From: Flavobacterium sp.
Lineage (GTDB): Bacteria; Bacteroidota; Bacteroidia; Flavobacteriales; Flavobacteriaceae
NCBI GenBank assembly: GCA_015665265.1
Contig: JADFAM010000120.1
Span: 1-33,512 of the forward strand
DNA length: 33,512 nucleotides
Reading direction: 5' to 3'
Shown: one piece after another, positions 8,754 through 16,238 of the stretch
Layout: each line of letters starts with the position of its first letter
How positions within the stretch are numbered: the first letter of the stretch is position 1
The notes under the pieces: generated by a model
Seen by the model: the letters and a program-made list of their open reading frames with translations, nothing else
Told to the model about the DNA's origin: nothing
The model's database searches: none
Program-made: the position numbers and the translations under genes

Positions 8754-9482
8754 ATGACACCATTTATTGCAGAAATTATTGGAACTACTTTACTTATAAT
8801 ACTAGGTGGAGGAGTTGTTGCCAATGTAGAATTGAATAAAACTATTGGAAATAATAGTGGTTGGATTGTTGTTACTACTGGTTGGGCACTGGCTGTATAT
8901 GTTGCTGTAGTTGTAACCGGACCCTTCAGTGGTGCCCATATTAATCCTGCAGTTAGTATCGGTTTAGCTGTTGCAGGAGAATTTGCTTGGGAAATGGTTC
9001 CTTCGTATGTTTTAGCTCAAATGATTGGTGCCATGCTAGGTGCCACTATTGTTTGGTTGGTGTATAAAAATCATTTTGATGCAACTAAAGATGGAGATAC
9101 TAAGAAAGCTGTCTTTTGTACAGCACCTGCTATACGGCACAGGTTTTTTAATTTAGTGGGAGAAATTGTAGGCACTTTTGTATTGGTATTTACCATTTTA
9201 AATTTTACAGATGCAGCTCTAGCAGATTCAAATCAACTAGTTGGCCTTGGATCATTAGGAGCACTTCCCGTTGCTTTTTTAGTTTGGGCTATTGGTTTGT
9301 CTTTAGGAGGTACAACAGGCTATGCTATTAATCCAGCAAGAGACTTGGGGCCAAGAATTATGCACGCCATATTACCCATAAAAGAGAAGGCATCTAATGA
9401 TTGGAGCTATTCTTGGATTCCTATTCTTGGACCAATTACCGGAGCGTCATTAGCTGCTTTGTTAGCTTTATTCTTATCTTAA
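8754..9482 (+). CDS. glpF: Glycerol facilitator, MIP/aquaporin family
   Basis: The 242-residue channel has six membrane segments and two half-helices with NPA boxes: GAHINPAVS (NPA at 64-66) and GYAINPARDLGPR (NPA at 193-195). The Asp immediately after the second NPAR (Asp197) is typical of glycerol-conducting aquaglyceroporins and not of water-only aquaporins. It lets glycerol diffuse through the inner membrane, where the adjacent glycerol kinase traps it. The gene starts 15 bases after glpK, so the two are almost certainly co-transcribed. Confidence 0.93.
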   Translation: MTPFIAEIIGTTLLIILGGGVVANVELNKTIGNNSGWIVVTTGWALAVYVAVVVTGPFSGAHINPAVSIGLAVAGEFAWEMVPSYVLAQMIGAMLGATIVWLVYKNHFDATKDGDTKKAVFCTAPAIRHRFFNLVGEIVGTFVLVFTILNFTDAALADSNQLVGLGSLGALPVAFLVWAIGLSLGGTTGYAINPARDLGPRIMHAILPIKEKASNDWSYSWIPILGPITGASLAALLALFLS

Positions 9483-9540
9483 AAGCTAAATTTATAGTAC
9501 AATTAAAACTACTTTTGTTTCATTAAAAACACAATAATTT

Positions 9541-10761
9541 ATGCAGCATATTGCCTCACCGTTTACATTGCCAAATGGTTCAATTTTAAAAAATAGAATT
9601 GCTAAATCAGCCATGAGTGAAAACTTTGGAACAAAGTATCATGCGCCAAGTCCAGGTTTAATCCATGCATATAAAGTATGGGCAGAAGGCAATCCAGGAT
9701 TGTTGATTACCGGAAATGTTATGGTAGATTCAAAAGCACTAGGTGAAGCTAGAAATGTTGTGGTAGAAGACTATAAGCATTTTAAAGAACTAAAGGCTTG
9801 GGCTAAGTCTGTTGAAGGAACAGGAGTTCATATTTGGCCTCAAATCAATCATCCAGGACGACAAGCATTTGCCTCAATCAATAGAGTGGTAGTTGCTCCA
9901 TCTGCAATTCCACTTAAAATGGGAGGGGCTTCAAAAATGTTTACCATACCCAAGGCATTAACTGAAGAAGAAATTTGGGAAATTATCAAACGTTTTGGAA
10001 CAACTGCTAGAATATGTAAAGAAGCTGGATTTACAGGTTGTCAAATTCATGGAGCCCACGGATATTTAGTGAGTCAGTTTTTATCTCCTAACAGCAATGT
10101 TAGAACAGATCAATGGGGTGGTGCATTAGAAAATAGAGCTCGGTTTGTATTAGAGATTTATCAAGAAATTAGGCGTCAAGTAGGGGCAGATTATCCAGTT
10201 GGAATAAAAATTAATTCTGCAGATTTTCAACGAGGTGGTTTTACAGAAGAAGAATCTATGGAAGTTATTCAGCTTTTAGGAAATGAAGGAATGGATTTAA
10301 TTGAAATATCTGGAGGAACCTACGAAAGACCAGCAATGATAAAAGGAAATCGTAAAAAAAGTACTGAAGAGCGTGAGGTGTATTTTTTAGAATATATAGA
10401 AAAAGCAAGAAAACTAACTCAAACACCCTTGTTATTAACAGGAGGTTTTAGATCGGTATCAGTTATGGAAGGCGCTTTAGCCAGTGGTAAGTTAGATGTT
10501 GTTGGTTTGGCTAGGCCTTTTTGTTTATATCCAGCACTAGCCAATCAAATTTTTGAGGGCTCAGTTGAAAAATTTGAAGCACCCATTCCTCGAATAGGAA
10601 TTCCTTTACTAGACAAGTTAGGTGGTGTAGAACTTCCTTGGTATGAACTTCAAATACAGCGAATTGGAAAAGGGAAAAAACCTAAAAAGAATCTTCCGGG
10701 TATATTTGCATTTTGGTTTACTATGAAAAGCTTATTTGTAAAATCTTTCTGGAAAAATTAA
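9541..10761 (+). CDS. NADH:flavin oxidoreductase, Old Yellow Enzyme family
   Basis: The 406-residue FMN enzyme has a TIM-barrel layout. Family residues are present: QINHPGRQ (101-108), the substrate-binding His pair in HGAHGYLVSQFLSPNSN (His170, His173), DQWGG, INSADFQRGG, and the FMN-phosphate-binding GLARPF near residue 325. These enzymes reduce activated C=C bonds (enones, nitro compounds) with NAD(P)H. No iron-sulfur C-terminal domain is present, unlike the longer dienoyl-CoA reductase type. It lies 58 bases after glpF and has a TACTTTTG (9510-9517) that could be its own -7 element, so membership of the glycerol operon is uncertain. Its stop is 2 bases from that of the convergent phosphatase gene. 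Confidence 0.9.
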   Translation: MQHIASPFTLPNGSILKNRIAKSAMSENFGTKYHAPSPGLIHAYKVWAEGNPGLLITGNVMVDSKALGEARNVVVEDYKHFKELKAWAKSVEGTGVHIWPQINHPGRQAFASINRVVVAPSAIPLKMGGASKMFTIPKALTEEEIWEIIKRFGTTARICKEAGFTGCQIHGAHGYLVSQFLSPNSNVRTDQWGGALENRARFVLEIYQEIRRQVGADYPVGIKINSADFQRGGFTEEESMEVIQLLGNEGMDLIEISGGTYERPAMIKGNRKKSTEEREVYFLEYIEKARKLTQTPLLLTGGFRSVSVMEGALASGKLDVVGLARPFCLYPALANQIFEGSVEKFEAPIPRIGIPLLDKLGGVELPWYELQIQRIGKGKKPKKNLPGIFAFWFTMKSLFVKSFWKN

Positions 10762-10763
10762 TC

Positions 10764-11870
10764 TTATTTCCAATTAGTTACTTTCATAATTTTATCAAAA
10801 ATAGCTGTATTGTCGTATATTCCTGAAAATTCTTCAGCTCCAGGACCGTAAGCAAAAACAGGAATTAAGGAGGCAGAATGTCCAGTGGTAGAGAAGGTCA
10901 TTTCTATTTCCTTATAATCGTCATACTCTTCACCATCTGTAGAGTATTTTTTCTTAGATGCTAACGTAAAACCGCCTGTTTCGTGATCGGAGGTTACAAT
11001 AACAAGGGTATTTCCATCCTGTTCTGCAAAATCTAATACTTTTCCAATAGTATTGTCAAAATCAATGAGTTCAGATACTAAGTAGGGTGCATCATTATCA
11101 TGACCTCCCCAATCTATTTGAGACCCTTCAGACATTAAGAAAAACGGTTGGTTATCTTTACTTAAGAATTGTATCCCTAGTTCAGTAGCTTTAGGAAGAA
11201 AATTTCCTCTACCTTCAGAGATGCGATCCATTCCTTCTTTGGCCAATAAGTAGCCTGCTTTTTTACTATTGGTAATGCTAGACAAAGTTGTTAATCCAAT
11301 AGTATCTATATAGAAATTATTACTAGTTAAAGTGTTTAAAATATTTTGCTTGTCTTTACGATTGTTAAAAAACTGAAGCCCACCCCCAGCAAAAAAATCT
11401 ATATCAGATTCAGCTAATTGAACTGCTATCTCCTCTTCAAAATCTCTACTAATAACATGAGCATAAAAACTGGCAGGAGTAGCATGAGTAATAGATGATG
11501 TGGCAATCATCCCAGTTTTAATATTTTTTGAAGACACTATTTCAACTAAATTCTTCACCATGGTAGAATCATCTGCAACACCAATAGCCCCATTGTATGA
11601 TTTTACCCCAGCTGCAAATGCAGTAGCTCCAGCTGCAGAATCCGTAATGTCTTCTCTTGAAGAGGAGGTTTTCAATAGGCCAATGGTTTGAAATCGCTGG
11701 TAATTTGAAGGAGTTTCTTTAAAATAGAAAGCAGAAGAAATTTGTGATAAACCTGTTCCATCACTAATCAAAAGAATTACATTTTTTGGAGTAGTATTGT
11801 TTTTTGTGCTAGTGTTGCACGAAAACAACATAAGTACAGCCAGTAATAATAGAATTTTTTTTGGAGTCAT
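10764..11870 (-). CDS. Alkaline phosphatase, PhoA type, lipoprotein
   Basis: This is a metal-dependent phosphomonoesterase outside the cytoplasm that releases phosphate from organic esters. The start is taken at the ATG at 11870; an upstream TTG at 11894 would add eight residues before a good lipoprotein signal ending LMLFSC. Family residues are all visible. They are ISDGTG (metal ligand Asp), the nucleophile in DITDSAAGATAFAAG (the Ser after Asp), SEGSQIDWGGHDND (Glu, Asp and His ligands), TSDHETGG (Asp-His) and GHSASLIP (His). This is the full two-Zn, one-Mg ligand set of the PhoA family. Its divergent promoter region holds long palindromes. It pairs conceptually with the Zn-independent PhoX at 24866-26533. 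Confidence 0.92.
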   Translation of the reverse strand: MTPKKILLLLAVLMLFSCNTSTKNNTTPKNVILLISDGTGLSQISSAFYFKETPSNYQRFQTIGLLKTSSSREDITDSAAGATAFAAGVKSYNGAIGVADDSTMVKNLVEIVSSKNIKTGMIATSSITHATPASFYAHVISRDFEEEIAVQLAESDIDFFAGGGLQFFNNRKDKQNILNTLTSNNFYIDTIGLTTLSSITNSKKAGYLLAKEGMDRISEGRGNFLPKATELGIQFLSKDNQPFFLMSEGSQIDWGGHDNDAPYLVSELIDFDNTIGKVLDFAEQDGNTLVIVTSDHETGGFTLASKKKYSTDGEEYDDYKEIEMTFSTTGHSASLIPVFAYGPGAEEFSGIYDNTAIFDKIMKVTNWK

Positions 11871-11951
11871 TTTTCTTCGATAGTTATTAGACAATAAACA
11901 ATGAATTTTTAAAACTAAGCAAAAGTAAGGTTTTCAGTTAAAAACGGAATG

Positions 11952-11977
11952 TTATTAGGGTATTAATACGCTAATAA
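11952..11977. promoter_or_regulatory. 26-base near-perfect palindrome upstream of phosphatase and membrane-protein genes
   Basis: The arms are TTATTAG (11952-11958) and CTAATAA (11971-11977). Between them the ten bases GTATTAATAC are themselves a palindrome, with one G-G mismatch on each side of this core. It lies 81 bases upstream of the alkaline phosphatase start and 90 bases upstream of the divergent gene at 12068. It looks like a dimer-binding operator. Confidence 0.4.
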
Positions 11978-12001
11978 TAAACAGGGGTTTTACTGCTTCA
12001 T

Positions 12002-12032
12002 AAAATTATTTAGAATATTTCTAAATAATTTT
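12002..12032. repeat. Perfect 31-base inverted repeat (14-base arms) followed by a T run
   Basis: The left arm AAAATTATTTAGAA (12002-12015) and right arm TTCTAAATAATTTT (12019-12032) are exact reverse complements around TAT. On the + strand a run of eight T follows (12029-12036). No + strand gene ends upstream, so it is not a simple terminator. It sits just upstream of a TAATTTTG (12053-12060) that could be the -7 element for the gene at 12068. Operator or attenuator are both possible. Confidence 0.5.
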
Positions 12033-12067
12033 TTTTATCAAAGATTCATATGTAATTTTGCAGATGT

Positions 12068-12514
12068 ATGCAACATAAAAAAGTTACTTCAGAAAAATTT
12101 AGTGTAAAACAAATAATTGTTTTAGCACTCCTTTTTATGATGGTTGGAACACTTTTAGAATTGTATTTATTAGATCATTATGAGGATGCATATCAATTAA
12201 TCCCGGTTTTATGCATTGCTTTTTCACTCATAAACCTGATCATTCTTTTGTTTAAAAAATCAAAAAAAATCATCAATTTATTTAAACTGGTGCTAGTTTT
12301 AACATCTCTCAGCGGTGTTTATGGTGTTTTCTTGCACCTGCAATCTAATTTTGAGTTTGAGAAGGAGATGAAACCAACAGCCACTAATTGGGAATTATTT
12401 TCCGAAAGTTTATCTGGTGCCTTACCTACCTTAGCCCCTATGAGTATGTTAGTCTTAGCATTCATCGGGTATTCATATTTAATTTTAATAAAACAACAAC
12501 ATGAAAAAATTTAG
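12068..12514 (+). CDS. Small four-helix membrane protein of unknown function
   Basis: The 148-residue product has about four hydrophobic segments (about 14-32, 42-60, 68-88, 120-142) and a basic N-terminus, with no domain I recognise. Two ATGs overlap here, 12064 and 12068, in different frames; only 12068 opens this frame. The start is only 8 bases after a possible TAATTTTG -7 element, so the mRNA may be nearly leaderless. The gene overlaps the following helix-hairpin-helix lipoprotein gene by 14 bases. The two are therefore translationally coupled, and this protein may partner the lipoprotein at the envelope. Confidence 0.65.
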   Translation: MQHKKVTSEKFSVKQIIVLALLFMMVGTLLELYLLDHYEDAYQLIPVLCIAFSLINLIILLFKKSKKIINLFKLVLVLTSLSGVYGVFLHLQSNFEFEKEMKPTATNWELFSESLSGALPTLAPMSMLVLAFIGYSYLILIKQQHEKI

Positions 12515-13175
12515 TACACTATTTATCATCACGCTATCCGTAAGTTTATTTCTAGTATCCTGTAAACAATCAGTAGAAAAAAAACAAAACACACCAAACA
12601 ATTTAGAAGTTAAAGAAGTAGAAAAACCTGCACCTCTAGTGGTCTTAAATGCCAATTTAGCCACGGAATCAGATTTAGTTGCTTTGGGCCTCTCAGAAGA
12701 GGTAGTTCAAAAACTTTTAGCAGCAAGACCCTTTCTATCCATGGCAGATTTTAATTCAATCATAGAATTAGAAAATACAGAAGAACTTTTTAAAAAGATA
12801 TTTGTACCCTTTAATTTAAATACTACAGAAGAGAAAGATTTTAAAATGATTCCTGGAGTTGGTGATAAAATGGCACACGAATTTGAAGAGTACAGACCCT
12901 ACACGAGTATATTACAATTTAAAAGAGAAATTGGAAAATATATAGACGAGCAAGAAGTAGCTCGTTATTTAGACTATGTTTTTGTACCTGTAGAATTAAA
13001 CACATCTTCAGAAGACGATATCAAGGCGCTACCTGGTATTGGTAAAAAAATGACTCATGAATTTTTAGAGTATAGACCTTATAAAAATCTAGCTCAATTT
13101 AGAAAAGAAATAGGAAAGTATGTAGATGATAAAGAACTTTCAAGATTAGAACGTTTTGTTTATTTAAAAGACTAA
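12501..13175 (+). CDS. Lipoprotein with three helix-hairpin-helix (ComEA-like) repeats
   Basis: The N-terminus ends in LFLVSC (Cys21), a lipoprotein signal, followed by a Lys/Glu-rich linker. Three repeats of about 55-60 residues follow: 49-100 (degenerate), 106-163 with IPGVGDKMA (117-125), and 166-223 with LPGIGKKMT (177-185). Repeats two and three are close copies, sharing EF.EYRPY and REIGKY.D. The PGVG/PGIG hairpin preceded by LN-[ST] is the helix-hairpin-helix signature of ComEA, which binds incoming DNA outside the membrane. ComEA proteins normally have a single such region near the C-terminus, so this is an expanded form. Whether it binds DNA is not shown. A strong terminator follows. 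Confidence 0.8.
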   Translation: MKKFSTLFIITLSVSLFLVSCKQSVEKKQNTPNNLEVKEVEKPAPLVVLNANLATESDLVALGLSEEVVQKLLAARPFLSMADFNSIIELENTEELFKKIFVPFNLNTTEEKDFKMIPGVGDKMAHEFEEYRPYTSILQFKREIGKYIDEQEVARYLDYVFVPVELNTSSEDDIKALPGIGKKMTHEFLEYRPYKNLAQFRKEIGKYVDDKELSRLERFVYLKD

Positions 13176-13218
13176 TTCTTTTCTATATCATATGAATTGA
13201 AAACAATACTTCAATTTA

Positions 13219-13256
13219 AAAATCATCCCAAAATATTTTTTTGAGATGATTTTTTA
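13219..13256 (+). terminator. Rho-independent terminator after the helix-hairpin-helix gene
   Basis: Arms AAAAATCATC (13219-13228) and GATGATTTTT (13246-13255) pair perfectly, and an inner CAAAA/TTTTG extends the stem past one mismatch. A T run ends the structure. It lies 44 bases after the stop at 13175. Confidence 0.8.
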
Positions 13257-13358
13257 TTTTATTAAATGAGTAATTTTCATGCAGTATTTCTTAGAACGTA
13301 GAAAGATATTTCTCTAAATTTATTTATTATCTTTAGCTTCATAATCAATAGACTCAAA

Positions 13359-15245
13359 ATGAAAAATCAACTAATTACTCTGTTCAGTTCCTTTTTTTGT
13401 TACCTTATTTTTACAACCACTATTCAAGCTCAAGAATCTATTTTTGATAAACTAGACAGTATAGCTATCGTAGATGAAAAAGTAATGATGCCCATGCGAG
13501 ATGGTGTAAGGCTTGCTAGTGATATTTACAGACCAAAAAGGGCGGGGAAATATCCTATTATTTTTTCTAGAACTCCCTACAACTTTAATTCTTGGGGCGA
13601 TGGTAAACAAAGAACTAGAACTGCTAAACGTGCCTACGAATATGTAAAAAAAGGCTATGCTTATGTAGTTCAAAACGAGCGAGGACGCTACTATTCTGAG
13701 GGAGAATGGGATATTTTAGGGGTCCCTCTTACAGATGGGTATGATGCTTTCGAATGGATGAAAAACCAACCTTGGTCTAATGGAAAGATTGGAACCATAG
13801 GATGTTCCTCAACTGCAGAATGGCAAATGGCTGTTTCTGCACTAGACCACCCATCACATGCAGCCATGGTGCCACAAGGTTATGGTGCTGGTGTTGGACG
13901 TATAGGAGCTATAAACGAACAAGGAAATTGGTACCGAGGAGGTGTAGAACAAATGTTGTTTTTTTCTTGGTTGTATGGTGTAGAACACGATAAATTTAAA
14001 CCAAGAATCCCAAAGGGAGCCTCACAAGAAGACTTAATTAGAATTTCAAGATTCTACGATTTAGCTCCCGAAAACCCTCGTGTAGATATGGCTAAAGCGT
14101 TAACTCATTTACCCATTCAAGACATCCTGAAAAACATTAATGGTAAACAGGAGATTTTTGACAAAATGATTCGTCGGAAACCAAATGATCCAGATTGGTT
14201 TAAGGGAGGTATTTACCATGATGATAAAGATATTGGAACACCAAGTTTTTGGTTTGCTTCTTGGTATGACGTCTCTATTACACCAAATATTTCATTATTT
14301 AACCATGCAAGAAATAACTCTAAAGATCCTTTTATAAGAGACAATCAATATTTAGTGATTGCTCCAACACTTCATTGTGGGTATACAAGAGCAACGGAAA
14401 ATACAATTGTAGGAGAACGTAGCGTTGGCGACGCCAGACTAAATTACGATGAACAAATTACAAAGTGGTTTGATTTGTGGTTAAAAGGAGCCTCAAATGA
14501 TTTTAAAGAAACCACTCCTAGAATACAATACTACACTATGGGAAGTAATGAGTGGCAGTCATCAGAGGTGTGGCCTCCAGAGAATACCCAATTAACTACG
14601 TATTATTTACATAGTAATGGTCATGCAAATAGCAGATTTGGAGATGGAATGCTGTCTACCTCCAAAGCTAAAAAAGATCGTCCAGATCATTTTACCTATG
14701 ATCCTATGGCGGCAGTGCCATCTTATGGAGGAAATGTTTGTTGTACAGGGAATGCAGTAAAAGGGGGTGCATGGGATCAACAAGATATGGAAGCTAGAAA
14801 TGATATTTTAGTATATACCACAGCTGTCTTAGAAGAAGACACTGAGGTTAGCGGATTTATTAATTCTAAACTGTATGTATCATCAGATGTAAAAGACACA
14901 GATGTTACCATTAAATTAATTGATGTATATCCAGATGGTTCGGCGTATAATTTAGATGAAACCATTCAACGAGTTCGTTATCGTGAAGGATATGACAAAG
15001 AAGTTTTCATGGAAAAAGGAGAGGTGTATGAAGTAAATTTAACCCCCATGTCTACCAGTAATGTATTTAAAAAAGGACATCGCATACGTATAGAAATCTC
15101 AAGTAGTAATTTTCCGAGATTTGCAAGAAACTTAAATACTGGTGGAAATAATTATGATGAAAAAGTTGGGATAACAGCTCATAACACGATTCATCACTCT
15201 GCAAAATATCCATCTCAAATACAAATTCCTATAGCAGTTAAGTAA
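13359..15245 (+). CDS. Secreted CocE/NonD-type hydrolase (X-Pro dipeptidyl-peptidase S15 family)
   Basis: The 628-residue product has a signal peptide ending near IQAQ (residue 25). The alpha/beta-hydrolase domain begins with [19 protein letters not shown] (41-59), the opening signature of the S15/CocE group, and continues with [13 protein letters not shown] (105-117). The nucleophile elbow reads [11 protein letters not shown], with Ser150 the candidate. The GCSS form is like that of glutaryl-7-ACA and alpha-amino-acid ester hydrolases more than the GxSYxG form of cocaine esterase. A beta-sandwich domain with [19 protein letters not shown] and [15 protein letters not shown] closes the protein. 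It likely hydrolyses amino-acid esters, amides or Xaa-Pro peptides in the periplasm. A TATCTTTA at 13328-13335 may be the -7 element. Confidence 0.85.
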   Translation: MKNQLITLFSSFFCYLIFTTTIQAQESIFDKLDSIAIVDEKVMMPMRDGVRLASDIYRPKRAGKYPIIFSRTPYNFNSWGDGKQRTRTAKRAYEYVKKGYAYVVQNERGRYYSEGEWDILGVPLTDGYDAFEWMKNQPWSNGKIGTIGCSSTAEWQMAVSALDHPSHAAMVPQGYGAGVGRIGAINEQGNWYRGGVEQMLFFSWLYGVEHDKFKPRIPKGASQEDLIRISRFYDLAPENPRVDMAKALTHLPIQDILKNINGKQEIFDKMIRRKPNDPDWFKGGIYHDDKDIGTPSFWFASWYDVSITPNISLFNHARNNSKDPFIRDNQYLVIAPTLHCGYTRATENTIVGERSVGDARLNYDEQITKWFDLWLKGASNDFKETTPRIQYYTMGSNEWQSSEVWPPENTQLTTYYLHSNGHANSRFGDGMLSTSKAKKDRPDHFTYDPMAAVPSYGGNVCCTGNAVKGGAWDQQDMEARNDILVYTTAVLEEDTEVSGFINSKLYVSSDVKDTDVTIKLIDVYPDGSAYNLDETIQRVRYREGYDKEVFMEKGEVYEVNLTPMSTSNVFKKGHRIRIEISSSNFPRFARNLNTGGNNYDEKVGITAHNTIHHSAKYPSQIQIPIAVK

Positions 15246-15298
15246 AAACGTAACTATCTATTGACTATTTTTTTTACCAATTAAAGATACTCAAACAT

Positions 15299-15330
15299 AA
15301 AAAAAGCTCTCCTAACGGGAGAGCTTTTTA
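15299..15330. terminator. Bidirectional terminator between CocE-type hydrolase and merC-like gene
   Basis: AAAAAGCTCTCC (15302-15313) pairs with GGAGAGCTTTTT (15319-15330) around a TAACG loop. T runs flank the GC-rich stem on both strands, so it can end both the rightward hydrolase gene and the leftward MerC-domain gene. Confidence 0.9.
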
Positions 15331-15366
15331 AACTTTTAATTCTAGCGTATAATTAAAATAGTTGTC

Positions 15367-15762
15367 TTAATTACAGCAGCCATCGGTATCGCATTGGCAA
15401 TAATTCAAATTATAAATATGTAACACCGCTAGGCTAATGGCAGTGATGTAAATAAAAGTTTCAGGCAATGAAGTCCATGCTAATTTTTCATTAAAAATTA
15501 ATAAAAATAAAGCTGTCCAATTGATCCACAGTGCGGTTTTCATAAACTCTTTTGAAGTTTTTTTGGCAGAACTATGTACAGCAAAAAAAGAAATGATTAA
15601 AAAAATATAATCTAGATTTTTCCACCAAGTTGGGCTACTCCCACAGTTACCAACAACACATGTATTAGCAAGAAATATAAAAGGAGTAACGAAGCAGTGA
15701 ATCATACACAAGGTACTTGCAATCACTCCAAATGTATCTGATTTTTTTAAGATTAATTTCAT
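15367..15762 (-). CDS. MerC-domain inner-membrane protein, candidate Zur-regulated metal importer
   Basis: The start is placed at the ATG at 15762 (131 residues). A longer frame from 15804 would run through the palindromic operator and add a non-family N-terminus. The protein has about four membrane segments. The MerC hallmark is a Cys pair in the first helix (LCMIHC, Cys19 and Cys23); a second pair is in CVVGNC (35-40). The tail is Cys-rich (NYCQCDTDGCCN). MerC proteins move Hg(II) inward in mercury operons, but no mer genes are present here. Its promoter -7 element, TATATTTG on the minus strand (15788-15795), overlaps the palindrome at 15775-15789. It is divergent from a Fur-family regulator, so I infer control by zinc and a role in zinc uptake. 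Confidence 0.8.
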   Translation of the reverse strand: MKLILKKSDTFGVIASTLCMIHCFVTPFIFLANTCVVGNCGSSPTWWKNLDYIFLIISFFAVHSSAKKTSKEFMKTALWINWTALFLLIFNEKLAWTSLPETFIYITAISLAVLHIYNLNYCQCDTDGCCN

Positions 15763-15774
15763 AACAAACTTTAA

Positions 15775-15789
15775 TGCAACTAAGTTGCA
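15775..15789. promoter_or_regulatory. Putative Zur box in the merC/zur intergenic region
   Basis: TGCAAC-TAA-GTTGCA is a perfect palindrome with 6-base arms. It starts 13 bases upstream of the merC-like start and overlaps that gene's -7 element by two bases, so bound repressor would cover the transcription start. The same sequence with one mismatch sits on the COG0523 operon promoter at 28806-28820. Proximity to a Fur-family gene and the nature of the second target point to Zur. Confidence 0.75.
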
Positions 15790-15805
15790 AATATATAAAT
15801 TCAAT

Positions 15806-15836
15806 TTGTTAATTCATTAAAGATGTAATAAATTTG
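15806..15836 (+). promoter_or_regulatory. Promoter of the Fur-family gene
   Basis: TTG (15806-15808), a 20-base spacer and TAAATTTG (15829-15836) fit the Bacteroidota housekeeping promoter TTG-N(17-23)-TAnnTTTG. The start codon at 15842 lies 5 bases after the -7 element, so the transcript is probably leaderless or nearly so. The palindrome at 15775-15789 ends 16 bases upstream of this promoter. Confidence 0.5.
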
Positions 15837-15841
15837 TATGA

Positions 15842-16219
15842 ATGGGTATTTTAAGAAAAACACAATCTTTAGCACTAATGTTAGATGAATTTGATAAAAG
15901 TTCACATGCTATTTCTGCGATAGATTTAATTAGTAGACTTTCCAATAAATTAAATAAAACTACTGTTTATAGAATTCTAGATAAACTTGAAGATGATGGG
16001 TTATTACATTCTTTTCTTGGAAAAAATGGAATTAAATGGTATGCAAAATGCAACGGATGTTCAAAAACAGCGCATACAGATGTTCATCCACATTTTCAGT
16101 GTGTAGAGTGTGGACAAGTAGATTGTTTAGCTATTCAAATACCAATTCCAGAACTACCCAATAGAACGGCTCTTATGTCTAGTGTTTTAATACAAGGTAA
16201 ATGCCAAGACTGTTTGTAA
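15842..16219 (+). CDS. zur: Fur-family transcriptional regulator, probably Zur
   Basis: The 125-residue product has the two-part Fur layout. The N-terminal winged helix has KLNKTTVYRILDKLEDDGLL (37-56) as the recognition region. A C-terminal dimerisation and metal domain has HPHFQCVEC (82-90) and the second Cys pair CQDC (121-124), which together form the structural zinc site. Extra Cys at 70, 73 and 95 and the HTDVHPH cluster could sense metal. The gene is divergent from merC, and both share the palindrome at 15775-15789. The zinc assignment rests on its predicted targets (COG0523 GTPase, PhoX), not on the protein alone; Fur or PerR are less likely alternatives. Confidence 0.75.
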   Translation: MGILRKTQSLALMLDEFDKSSHAISAIDLISRLSNKLNKTTVYRILDKLEDDGLLHSFLGKNGIKWYAKCNGCSKTAHTDVHPHFQCVECGQVDCLAIQIPIPELPNRTALMSSVLIQGKCQDCL

Positions 16220-16238
16220 AATTAAGTCTAGTCTTGTT

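Noticed and set aside
13802..13993. Cys/Arg-rich 63-residue frame inside the CocE-type hydrolase gene
   Set aside because: Same-strand out-of-frame shadow of a well-supported gene.
15763..15804. Longer N-terminus for the MerC-domain protein starting at 15804
   Set aside because: It would translate through the promoter and operator and adds residues before the conserved MerC start; ATG at 15762 fits better.
16205..16236. CAAGAC...GTCTTG inverted repeat at the convergent ends of zur and the metallophosphatase gene
   Set aside because: Six-base arms with a 20-base loop; the left arm is inside the zur coding sequence. Too weak to call a terminator.
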